DNA of 6,444 nucleotides from an uncultured Massilia sp. (GCA_946886065.1 CAMPHU010000251.1:1-6444); one strand, 5' to 3'; shown: positions 1 to 5,728, counted from the first letter of the stretch. Made by a program: numbers and translations. The notes: generated from the sequence alone by a model not told the origin.

Positions 1-49
1 GCTCTCCCCTCCCCGCCCCTATGCCACACTGATCCAAACGCATCCAGCC

Positions 50-54
50 AGGAG
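50..54 (+). promoter_or_regulatory. Ribosome binding site of the DUF2231 gene
   Basis: AGGAG lies six bases before the ATG at 61, a near-ideal Shine-Dalgarno match and spacing. It fixes the start of the first gene. Only 60 bases are visible upstream, and I see no convincing promoter in them. Confidence 0.7.
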
Positions 55-60
55 ACTCCC

Positions 61-606
61 ATGCCCAAGACCATGATCGCCGGCCACCTGCTGCACCCGA
101 TCCTGAACAAGATCCCGGCCACCCTGATCCCGCTCGGCCTGCTGCTCGACGCCGCGCACCGTTCCACGCGCGATCCGCGCTATGCCGACGCCGCCTTCTA
201 CAGCCTGGCGGGCGGCCTGGTCGGCGGCCTGGCCGCCGGCGCCGCCGGCGCGCGCGACTACCAATCCATCGCCGACGATACCCCGGCCAAGAGCGACGCC
301 ACCGTGCACGGCATCCTGAACGGCACCGCGCTCGCCTTCACCGCCGCCAACCTGGCCAAGCGCGTCAGCACCCCGCACCACGCGCCGCGCTCGATGGCGC
401 TGTCGGTGCTGGGCGCGGCCGCCGTGCTGGGTTCGGCCTGGCTCGGCTACCGCATGCTGGGCTCGCCCGGCATGCCGGTCCCGGCCATCAAGCCGCCCGC
501 CGGCGCCCTGCCCAACGAAGAACGCTATGACCACACCGTGCTCGACGTCGATCAATATGCGGCCAGCGGCGAGACCGAGCAGAGCTACCGCGCTCCAGCC
601 CAGTAA
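61..606 (+). CDS. DUF2231 family small membrane protein
   Basis: This 181-residue protein resembles the DUF2231 (COG4244-like) predicted membrane proteins, whose biochemical role is unknown. Visible family features are an early His-Pro pair (H12-P13), a Gly/Ala-rich membrane helix at about 46-64 followed by an Arg-Asp-Tyr (65-67), a TPAK segment (74-77), and a His then Leu-Asn (H83, L86-N87) leading into the next helix. Likely membrane segments are about 20-33, 46-64, 84-100 and 114-132. The last 45 or so residues are polar and Pro-rich and probably lie outside the membrane. The ATG start is supported by AGGAG at 50-54, six bases upstream. The next gene starts over 100 bases away with a palindrome between, so co-transcription with it is uncertain. 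Family assignment comes from remembered motif pattern, not from a search. Confidence 0.8.
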   Translation: MPKTMIAGHLLHPILNKIPATLIPLGLLLDAAHRSTRDPRYADAAFYSLAGGLVGGLAAGAAGARDYQSIADDTPAKSDATVHGILNGTALAFTAANLAKRVSTPHHAPRSMALSVLGAAAVLGSAWLGYRMLGSPGMPVPAIKPPAGALPNEERYDHTVLDVDQYAASGETEQSYRAPAQ

Positions 607-619
607 CACGACCATAAGC

Positions 620-635
620 GTTGCGTTAACGCAAC
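620..635. repeat. Perfect 16-bp palindrome, possible operator
   Basis: GTTGCGTTAACGCAAC is its own reverse complement over all 16 bases. It sits 14 bases after the stop of the DUF2231 gene and 84 bases before the hydrolase ATG. It has no loop, so it suits binding of a dimeric regulator better than an RNA hairpin, and no T-tract follows as a terminator would have. Weak promoter-like hexamers overlap or follow it (TTAACG at 625-630 and TATTTG at 648-653, 17 bases apart), consistent with an operator over a promoter. The regulator is unknown. Confidence 0.5.
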
Positions 636-683
636 CCTTCCGCCGCATATTTGCGCTTTGCTGAACAGTGATATGTGCCGCAC

Positions 684-712
684 AGAACAAAACCTGGCCG
701 CAGCGCTAGACT
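684..712 (+). promoter_or_regulatory. Weak candidate promoter immediately before the hydrolase gene
   Basis: TAGACT at 707-712 matches the sigma-70 -10 consensus at four of six positions. AGAACA at 684-689, 17 bases upstream, matches the -35 consensus only at its last three positions. A transcript from it would start at about 719, the A of the hydrolase ATG, which would make the mRNA leaderless. No Shine-Dalgarno sequence is visible before that start, which is compatible with the idea but does not prove it. Confidence 0.2.
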
Positions 713-718
713 GTGCTT

Positions 719-1657
719 ATGTACACACCAAAGAAAATTGCGGCGGGATTGTCGGGTGTTGCCAGCGTCTTGTGGCTGGGCCTGACGGCTGCGGTGGCGG
801 CGAGCCAGCGCAGGCTGGTGTTCAACCCCACCGTGGAGCGCGAGGTGCAAAGCCCGCGCAGCAGCGGGCACCGCACCCGCCAGGTGGTACTGCGCGCCAG
901 GGACGGCACCCGCCTGTGCGGCTGGCTGATGACGCCCCAGGTGCAGGGCCCGCGCCCGGCCGTGATCTACTTCGGCGGCCGTTCCGAGGAAGTGTCCTGG
1001 GTGGTGCGCGACGCCGGCAAGCTGTTCCCCAACATGACCGTGCTGGCCATGAACTACCGCGGCTACGGCGAGTCGCACGGCGACCCGGCCGAAGCCCACA
1101 TGGTCGAAGACGGCTGCGTGTTCTACGACTGGCTGGCCGCGCGCGGCATGGTCGACACAAGGCGCATCGCGGTCGTCGGCCGCAGCCTGGGCTCGGGCGT
1201 GGCGGTCCAGGTAGCCAAGGAGCGCCCGGTGCACTCGGTGGTCCTGATCACGCCCTACGACTCGATCCTGGCGATCGCCAAGAAGCGCTTCCGCGCAATG
1301 CCGATCGAGTACATGCTGCGCCACCGCTTCGAGTCGATCAAGTACGCGCCCTCGCTCACCGCCCCCACTTACGTGCTGCGGGCCAGCGAGGACGACGTGG
1401 TGCCGCATTCGCACACCGACGAACTGGTGGCCAAGCTGGCCCAGCTGGTCGCGGACGACACCGTGCCCAACTCGGACCACATGAACATTCCCTACCTGGA
1501 AGCGACCCAGGCCCTGATCGCCAGCTTCCTCACGCGCCAGTTCAGCCAGCCCGTCACCACGCCCGTCCTGCCGCCGGTGTCCCCGCCCGCACCCGCCGCG
1601 CCCGCAGCCGAAACAGCGGTCAACGCGGCAGTCGAAGCGGCAGTCGAAGCAAAATAA
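719..1657 (+). CDS. Membrane-anchored alpha/beta hydrolase (Bem46/COG1073-like)
   Basis: The protein has 312 residues from the ATG at 719; a GTG two codons earlier (713) is an alternative start. Residue numbers here count from the ATG. A hydrophobic N-terminal segment (about 7-28) should be an inner-membrane anchor or uncleaved signal, followed by the QRRLVFNP stretch common in this family. The hydrolase core shows an oxyanion-hole region FGGRSEE (85-91, Gly-Gly instead of the usual His-Gly), the NYRGYGES loop (112-119), the nucleophile elbow GRSLG (154-158, Ser156), the acid Asp225 in SEDDVVP, and His254 in SDHMNI. The triad therefore looks intact. The last 35 or so residues form a Pro/Ala/Glu-rich tail outside the fold, ending in a tandem AAVE repeat. 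Substrate is not predictable; relatives are esterases, thioesterases or peptidases. No good Shine-Dalgarno sequence precedes either start. The gene has wide gaps on both sides and seems to be its own unit. Confidence 0.85.
   Translation: MYTPKKIAAGLSGVASVLWLGLTAAVAASQRRLVFNPTVEREVQSPRSSGHRTRQVVLRARDGTRLCGWLMTPQVQGPRPAVIYFGGRSEEVSWVVRDAGKLFPNMTVLAMNYRGYGESHGDPAEAHMVEDGCVFYDWLAARGMVDTRRIAVVGRSLGSGVAVQVAKERPVHSVVLITPYDSILAIAKKRFRAMPIEYMLRHRFESIKYAPSLTAPTYVLRASEDDVVPHSHTDELVAKLAQLVADDTVPNSDHMNIPYLEATQALIASFLTRQFSQPVTTPVLPPVSPPAPAAPAAETAVNAAVEAAVEAK
1625..1648 (+). repeat. Two tandem 12-bp units in the hydrolase tail
   Basis: The unit GCGGCAGTCGAA occurs twice back to back (1625-1636 and 1637-1648), encoding Ala-Ala-Val-Glu each time, just before the stop codon. 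A 12-base unit keeps the reading frame, so copy number could vary between strains without disrupting the gene. Confidence 0.8.
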
Positions 1658-1658
1658 T

Positions 1659-1676
1659 TGTTGAGTATTGTCAACA
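1659..1676. terminator. Weak hairpin after the hydrolase stop, doubtful terminator
   Basis: TGTTGA at 1659-1664 and TCAACA at 1671-1676 are inverted repeats separated by six bases, starting one base after the TAA. The sequence after it is AT-rich (CTTATATTT). The stem is short and AT-rich and there is no proper T-tract, so termination would be weak. It could equally be a binding site for a regulator. No better terminator follows the hydrolase gene. Confidence 0.3.
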
Positions 1677-1716
1677 CTTATATTTCCCTCGAATAAATTG
1701 CCAAGTAAAATGGTAT

Positions 1717-1746
1717 TTGTCATCAATATGCCGGATGATGCATATT
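1717..1746 (+). promoter_or_regulatory. Candidate distal sigma-70 promoter in the AT-rich island
   Basis: TTGTCA at 1717-1722 matches the -35 consensus at five of six positions. CATATT at 1741-1746, after an 18-base spacer, matches the -10 consensus at four of six. Both hexamers lie inside the nested inverted repeat at 1718-1751. A transcript from here would have a 5' leader of roughly 270 bases before the binding protein gene, long enough for leader-based control. Unproven. Confidence 0.3.
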
Positions 1747-1751
1747 TGACA
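1718..1751. repeat. Nested inverted repeat, candidate operator or hairpin
   Basis: Inner arms AATATGC (1725-1731) and GCATATT (1740-1746) are exact inverted repeats around an 8-base spacer. Outer arms TGTCA (1718-1722) and TGACA (1747-1751) are also exact inverted repeats. The two parts are joined by a short asymmetry of two bases on the left and none on the right. The whole 34 bases thus form a two-part dyad covering the candidate distal promoter, which is where a repressor would bind. As RNA it could also fold into a stem with a small bulge. Confidence 0.5.
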
Positions 1752-1912
1752 GGCTGAGCTGCGAGGGTCCAGGTATGGCGAACCATGCGCGGCACGCGGC
1801 CGGTTTTCCCAGGAGTTTCCTGTTGCGGTGATGCGACATGGCAAGGCTTCCACCGGGTAAATCGACCCCGCGATACAAATCGACACCCCATGAGCGTTCC
1901 CAGGCTGACACA

Positions 1913-1927
1913 ATCGCGCTGCGCGAT
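1913..1927. repeat. 15-bp inverted repeat with one central base
   Basis: ATCGCGC and GCGCGAT are exact 7-base inverted arms around a single T. The site lies about 70 bases upstream of the proximal -10 box, a position suitable for an activator or repressor. In GC-rich DNA such palindromes can arise by chance, so the functional reading is tentative. Confidence 0.4.
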
Positions 1928-1997
1928 GATCTCTTCCTTTGAACGCCATGGACGATGCAGCTTGCGCTGCCCGCCCCGTCGGCAACGATGCGGCGGG

Positions 1998-2003
1998 TAC
2001 AAT
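1998..2003 (+). promoter_or_regulatory. Proximal -10 box of the binding protein gene
   Basis: TACAAT matches the sigma-70 -10 consensus at five of six positions and sits 23 bases before the ATG at 2027, which would give a leader of about 17 bases that includes the ribosome binding site. No -35 hexamer resembling TTGACA is found at the expected 16-18 base spacing. The promoter may therefore need an activator, or the match may be fortuitous. Confidence 0.45.
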
Positions 2004-2014
2004 ATCGCTATTCC

Positions 2015-2019
2015 AGGAG
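2015..2019 (+). promoter_or_regulatory. Ribosome binding site that fixes the binding protein start
   Basis: AGGAG stands seven bases before the ATG at 2027. The frame stays open upstream to 1955, but those extra 24 residues would precede a perfect signal peptide and have no ribosome binding site. This site decides for 2027. Confidence 0.85.
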
Positions 2020-2026
2020 CCACTAC

Positions 2027-3028
2027 ATGAAATTTAAGCATCTCAGCCTGACCATCGCGGCCCTGTGCGTCGCCGGAAGCGCCTTCGCTGTGCCGGCCGC
2101 ACCTAAACTGGGCGTGGTCTACGACGCGGGCGGCAAGTTCGACAAGTCGTTCAACCAGTCGGCCTTCGAAGGCCTGCAGCGCTTCAGCAAGGAGACCGGC
2201 ATCAAGGTGCTCGAGGTCCAGGCGAACAGCGATACGCAGGCCGAGCAGGTGATGCGCGGCCTCGCGCGCAAGAAGATCGACCTGATCGCCGCGATCGGCT
2301 TCTCGCAGACCCAGGCGGTCCAGAAGGTCGCCAAGGAATTCCCGAACGTGCGCTTCGTGCTGATCGACAGCATCGCGCAAGGCAACAACATCAACTCGGT
2401 GATGTTCAAGGAGCAGGAAGGCTCCTACCTGGTCGGCGTCGCCGCCGCCATGGCCTCCAAGACCAAGAAGCTGGGCTTCGTCGGCGGCATGGACATCCCG
2501 CTGATCCGCGCCTTCGCCTGCGGCTACGCGCAAGGCGCCAAGGCCCAGTATCCGAAGATCGAGATCATGCAGAACATGGTCGGCACCACCGCCGCGGCCT
2601 GGAACGACCCGGCCAAGGGCGGCGAACTGGCGCGCGCCCAGTTCGAGCGCGGCGCCGACGTGGTGTTCGCGGTGGCCGGCGGCAGCGGCATGGGCGCCCT
2701 GCAGATGGCCAAGACCAAGGGCAAGCTGGCGATCGGCGTCGATTCGAACCAGAACTACCTGCACCCGGGCACCATGCTGACCTCGATGATCAAGCGCGTC
2801 GACGTGGCCATCTACGACTCCTTCATGGCGCAGAAGAACGGCACCTGGAAGGCCGGCGTCACCTACAAAGGCATCAAGGAAGGCGGCGTGGACTGGGTCC
2901 TGGACAAGGACAACCGCAAGGTCGTCTCGCCGGAGATCGAGAAGCGCGTGAACGCCGTGCGCACCGACATCATCAACGGCAAGATCAAGGTCATCGACTA
3001 TCGCGCCGGCAGCAGCTGCCCGGTCTGA
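2027..3028 (+). CDS. BMP family ABC transporter periplasmic binding protein (nucleoside type)
   Basis: This 333-residue protein is the ligand-capturing subunit of a BMP/PnrA-type importer. Residues 1-21 form a classical Sec signal peptide (two Lys, hydrophobic core, Ala-Phe-Ala before the cut), giving a soluble periplasmic protein. There is no lipobox, unlike the lipidated PnrA and BmpA of spirochaetes and Gram-positives. Family motifs in order are FDKSFNQSAFEG (38-49), EGSYLVG (131-137), FVGGMDIP (151-158), GADVVFAVAGGSG (209-221), IGVDSNQ (236-242) and LTSMIKRVD (251-259). Characterised relatives bind purine or other nucleosides. In PnrA-type pockets aromatic residues stack on the base and acidic residues such as the Asp of the GVD motif hold the ribose. 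The mature protein has only two cysteines (165 and 332), which could pair in the periplasm. It leads the importer genes but is separated from the ATPase gene by a strong hairpin. Family is certain; the ligand is inferred. Confidence 0.93.
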   Translation: MKFKHLSLTIAALCVAGSAFAVPAAPKLGVVYDAGGKFDKSFNQSAFEGLQRFSKETGIKVLEVQANSDTQAEQVMRGLARKKIDLIAAIGFSQTQAVQKVAKEFPNVRFVLIDSIAQGNNINSVMFKEQEGSYLVGVAAAMASKTKKLGFVGGMDIPLIRAFACGYAQGAKAQYPKIEIMQNMVGTTAAAWNDPAKGGELARAQFERGADVVFAVAGGSGMGALQMAKTKGKLAIGVDSNQNYLHPGTMLTSMIKRVDVAIYDSFMAQKNGTWKAGVTYKGIKEGGVDWVLDKDNRKVVSPEIEKRVNAVRTDIINGKIKVIDYRAGSSCPV

Positions 3029-3044
3029 TCGCCGCATCCCCATG

Positions 3045-3085
3045 AAAAGCGCGCCGCGCCGGTGAACCCGGCCCGGCGCGCTTTT
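3045..3085. terminator. Strong hairpin between binding protein and ATPase genes
   Basis: A 12-bp perfect stem pairs 3045-3056 (AAAAGCGCGCCG) with 3074-3085 (CGGCGCGCTTTT). After one C-C mismatch the loop continues as a 5-bp GCCGG/CCGGC stem (3058-3062 with 3068-3072) and a 5-base loop. The flanking A4 and T4 make it look like a bidirectional intrinsic terminator, though the T-tract is short. It starts 17 bases after the binding protein stop and ends 31 bases before the ATPase ATG. In a co-transcribed importer this would act as a partial terminator or as a 3' stabiliser of the binding protein mRNA, giving excess binding protein over the membrane parts. Confidence 0.85.
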
Positions 3086-3116
3086 GAATAAAACGAACCA
3101 CAACACACAGATCGCA

Positions 3117-4646
3117 ATGCAGCCAGCCGTAGAATTTCGCAACATAAGCAAGGCCTTCGGGCCGGTGCAGGCGAACGCCGACGTCAGCTTCTCGATCGCC
3201 AAGGGCTCGATCCATGGCGTGATCGGCGAGAATGGCGCCGGCAAATCCACCCTGATGAGCATCCTGTACGGCTACTACAACGCCGACAGCGGCCAGCTCC
3301 TCATCAATGGGGAGGAACGCCAGATCCGCACCAGCCACGAAGCCATCGCGCTGGGCATCGGCATGGTGCACCAGCACTTCATGCTGGTCGAGAACATGAC
3401 CGTGCTCGACAACGTGATGCTCGGCACCGAGGGCGGGTTCAAGCTGGCGGCCAAGCGCGCCGAGACCGAAGCGAAGCTGCGCGAGATCTGCGCCCGGTAC
3501 CGCCTCGACGTCGATCCGCTGGCCACCATCCACGACCTGTCGGTGGGCGCCCAGCAGCGCGTCGAGATCCTCAAGCAGATCTACCGCAGCGCCGAGATCC
3601 TGATCCTGGACGAGCCGACCGCCGTCCTCACCGCCCAGGAAACCGCCTCGCTGTTCGAGATCCTGCGGCTGTTCAAGGAGCAGGGCAAGACCATCATCCT
3701 GATCACCCACAAGCTGGGCGAGATCATGGAGATCACCGACCAGGTGACGGTGATGCGCGCCGGCCGCGTGGTCGGCGCCGTGAGCACAAGCCAGACCTCC
3801 AAGGAGCAGCTGGCCAACATGATGGTCGGCCGCCCGATCGAGGGCAACCTGCCGCGCAAGCCCTACAAGCCGGGCGAAGCGGTGCTGAAGGTCGATGGCC
3901 TGCAGCTGGAAGACAAGCACAAGGTCAAGCTCCTGGCCGATATCGACCTCACCGTGCGCGCCGGCGAGATCGTGGCGATTGCCGGCGTGTCCGGCAACGG
4001 CCAGAGCGAACTGATGGAAATCCTGTCGGGCATGCGCCTGCCGACTTCCGGCAAGGTCGAATTCCTCGGCAAGGCCCTGCCCTACGCCGGCCGCTCCAAC
4101 GCCGACGGCCTGCCCGCCGTGTTCCGCCAGCTGGGCATCGGCCACGTGCCGGAAGACCGCCTGCGCGACGGCGTGATCAAGGATTTCTCGGTGATGCAGA
4201 ACACCGTGTTCGGCTACCAGGACCGTGTCAGGAACCGCGCCGGCCTGTTCGATTTCAAGGCCATCGCCCAGCGCTGCGCCCACTTGCTGGAAGCCTTCGA
4301 TGTGCGTCCGAAGAACCCGGACCTGCGCATCGGCCTGCTCTCCGGCGGCAACCAGCAGAAGGTCGTGATCGCGCGCGAAGTCTCGGCCAACCCGAAGCTG
4401 ATGCTGGTCGGCCAGCCGACCCGCGGCGTGGACATCGGCACCATCGAGAGCATCCACACCCAGCTGCTGCGCCTGCGCGACGAGGGCGTGGCGATCCTGC
4501 TGGTCTCGACCGAGCTGGAAGAAGTGCGCGCCCTGGCCGACCGCATCGTGGTCGTCTCCGGCGGACGCATCACGGGCGAACTGAACGTTGAAGAATTCGA
4601 TACCACCCGCATCGGCCTGCTGATGGGCGGGATGCATAAATCATGA
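3117..4646 (+). CDS. ABC transporter double ATPase subunit (RbsA/NupO-like, two nucleotide-binding domains)
   Basis: This 509-residue protein energises the importer and carries two ATPase domains in tandem. Domain 1 is complete: Walker A GENGAGKST (37-45), Q-loop Gln86, a variant signature LSVGA (141-145), Walker B ILILDEPT (161-168, catalytic Glu166) and switch His198. Domain 2 is degenerate: its Walker A reads GVSGNGQS (290-297) with Gln in place of the essential Lys, and its Walker B reads LMLVGQPT (428-435) with Gln433 in place of the catalytic Glu, while the signature LSGGNQQK (408-415) is kept. Such asymmetry is common in sugar and nucleoside importers of this type. I chose ATG 3117 because the protein then begins like its family; an in-frame TTG at 3084 lies inside the terminator stem. 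No clear ribosome binding site precedes it, and an A-rich unstructured leader does. It overlaps the next gene by four bases. Confidence 0.93.
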   Translation: MQPAVEFRNISKAFGPVQANADVSFSIAKGSIHGVIGENGAGKSTLMSILYGYYNADSGQLLINGEERQIRTSHEAIALGIGMVHQHFMLVENMTVLDNVMLGTEGGFKLAAKRAETEAKLREICARYRLDVDPLATIHDLSVGAQQRVEILKQIYRSAEILILDEPTAVLTAQETASLFEILRLFKEQGKTIILITHKLGEIMEITDQVTVMRAGRVVGAVSTSQTSKEQLANMMVGRPIEGNLPRKPYKPGEAVLKVDGLQLEDKHKVKLLADIDLTVRAGEIVAIAGVSGNGQSELMEILSGMRLPTSGKVEFLGKALPYAGRSNADGLPAVFRQLGIGHVPEDRLRDGVIKDFSVMQNTVFGYQDRVRNRAGLFDFKAIAQRCAHLLEAFDVRPKNPDLRIGLLSGGNQQKVVIAREVSANPKLMLVGQPTRGVDIGTIESIHTQLLRLRDEGVAILLVSTELEEVRALADRIVVVSGGRITGELNVEEFDTTRIGLLMGGMHKS

Positions 4647-5725
4647 AAACCACTGAACTCCCACGCTGGGCCACGGGCTTTGCCCTGCCGGTCCTGAACC
4701 TGCTGTCGGCGCTGCTGGTGGCCGCACTGGCGATCCACCTGATGGGCGAGAGCCCGGTCGAATCGCTGCAGATCCTGTTCAACAGCGCCATCGTCAATCC
4801 GGAAGGCCTGAGCTACACGCTGTTCTACGCCTCGACCTTCGTGTTCACCGGCCTGGCCGTGTCGGTCGCCATGAAGGCCGGCCTGTTCAACATCGGCGCC
4901 GAAGGCCAGATGTACCTGGGCGGCCTGGGCCTGACCCTGGCCATGCTGTCCTTCGACGCCACGCTCTCCCCCTGGCTCCTGATCCCGCTGGCGATGGTCG
5001 CCAGCGCCGTGTTCGGCGCCGGCTGGGCCTTCCTGCCCGGCTACCTGCAGGCCAAGCGCGGCAGCCACGTGGTGGTCACGACCATCATGTTCAACTTCAT
5101 CGCCGCCAGCCTGATGAACTACCTGATCCTCAAGCTGATCCCCGAGGGCGACCAGAACCCGGCCAGCCGCGTGTTCAGCGAAGCCGCGTGGATGCCGCGC
5201 CTGGGAGAATGGTTCCCGGCGCTGGGCGACACCCCGCTCAACATCGGCTTCTTCGTCGCGATCGCCGCGCTGGTGATCTACAGCGTGATGATCTCGCGCT
5301 CGCCCTGGGGCTACAAGCTGCAGGCCACCGGCCTGAACCAGCACGCCGCCCACTATGCCGGCGTGCGCATCAGCCGCACCATCATCGTCACGATGCTGAT
5401 CTCGGGCGCCCTGGCCGGCCTGGCCGCCGTGAACTCGATCCTCGGCTCCACGCACTACCTGAGCCTGAACTTCCCGGCTGGCGCCGGCTTCATCGGCATC
5501 GCGATCGCGCTGATGGGGCGCCAGAGCGCGGTGGGCATCTTCCTGTCGTCGGTCCTGTTCGGCGCGCTGATCCAGGGCGGCTTCGACCTCTCGCTGGAGA
5601 AGCCGAACATCCCGCAGGAGACCTTCATTTTCATTCAAGGCCTGATCATCCTGTTCTGCGGCGCGATGGAGAACCTGTACGCGCCGGCGGTCCTGAACCT
5701 GATCAATGCACGTAAAAAGGGTTAA
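4643..5725 (+). CDS. ABC transporter permease 1 (BPD_transp_2 family, NupP/YufP-like)
   Basis: The 360-residue integral membrane protein forms one half of the transport channel. It belongs to the branched-chain amino acid/ribose/nucleoside permease superfamily (BPD_transp_2). Motifs visible are GLFNIGAEGQ (80-89), TTIMFNFIA (146-154), the cytoplasmic GYKLQATGLNQ segment (223-233) followed by AAHYAGV (235-241), and GAGFIGIAIALMG (280-292), with a Glu at 343 near the C-terminus. Likely membrane helices lie at about 11-33, 58-78, 90-104, 111-131, 146-164, 200-217, 246-265, 281-314 (probably two short ones) and 326-344. Length is normal for this subunit type. Its ATG overlaps the ATPase stop as ATGA, so the two are probably translationally coupled and made in similar amounts. 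It will pair with the second, shorter permease encoded just downstream. Confidence 0.92.
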   Translation: MKTTELPRWATGFALPVLNLLSALLVAALAIHLMGESPVESLQILFNSAIVNPEGLSYTLFYASTFVFTGLAVSVAMKAGLFNIGAEGQMYLGGLGLTLAMLSFDATLSPWLLIPLAMVASAVFGAGWAFLPGYLQAKRGSHVVVTTIMFNFIAASLMNYLILKLIPEGDQNPASRVFSEAAWMPRLGEWFPALGDTPLNIGFFVAIAALVIYSVMISRSPWGYKLQATGLNQHAAHYAGVRISRTIIVTMLISGALAGLAAVNSILGSTHYLSLNFPAGAGFIGIAIALMGRQSAVGIFLSSVLFGALIQGGFDLSLEKPNIPQETFIFIQGLIILFCGAMENLYAPAVLNLINARKKG

Positions 5726-5728
5726 GCC

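Larger units (their letters stand above)
1658..2026. other. Long regulatory intergenic region upstream of the ABC importer
   Basis: These 369 bases hold no credible gene. The first 100 or so (to about 1760) are strikingly AT-rich for this genome and contain inverted repeats and a possible sigma-70 promoter. The remainder returns to normal GC. It carries AAATCGAC twice in direct orientation 18 bases apart (1859-1866 and 1877-1884), a 15-bp near-palindrome at 1913-1927, a small GCAGC/GCTGC hairpin (1957-1970), and the -10 box and ribosome binding site of the binding protein gene. I recognise no known riboswitch; the conserved core of the purine riboswitch is absent. The region probably integrates control of the importer, which is inference from position and structure. 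Confidence 0.6.

Noticed and set aside
1775..1831. Possible 18-codon leader peptide starting ATG 1775
   Set aside because: The AGG before it is too close to the start to serve as a ribosome binding site, the peptide has no run of regulatory codons, and no attenuator hairpin follows directly.
1955..2026. Upstream extension of the binding protein by 24 residues
   Set aside because: It would bury the signal peptide, and the strong AGGAG at 2015-2019 points to ATG 2027.
1750..2026. Purine riboswitch upstream of a presumed nucleoside importer
   Set aside because: The conserved core and three-way junction pattern of the known purine class are not visible by eye; no positive evidence for a riboswitch.
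1785..2030. 81-codon plus-strand frame in the intergenic region, and a 104-codon minus-strand frame at 1671-1985
   Set aside because: Neither has a convincing ribosome binding site, recognisable motif or codon pattern like the neighbours; both are Arg/Cys/Pro-rich chance frames.
2027..2090. Lipoprotein signal on the binding protein (cysteine at residue 14)
   Set aside because: The residues before the cysteine (Ala-Ala-Leu) do not fit a lipobox, and a standard Ala-Phe-Ala cleavage site follows at residue 21.
3084..3116. TTG at 3084 as an upstream start for the ATPase
   Set aside because: The TTG lies in the 3' arm of the terminator hairpin, has no ribosome binding site, and the 11 extra residues (polar, Asn/Thr-rich) do not match the family's usual N-terminus; ATG 3117 does.
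626..3262. An 878-codon open frame on the minus strand spanning the hydrolase, intergenic region and binding protein gene
   Set aside because: The translation is Asp/His/Arg/Gly/Val-rich without recognisable domains, as expected opposite strongly GC3-biased genes. The plus-strand genes have clear family motifs.
5188..5715. 175-codon plus-strand frame inside permease 1
   Set aside because: It is an out-of-frame Arg/Pro/His-rich shadow of the permease, which has clear membrane segments and family motifs in its own frame.
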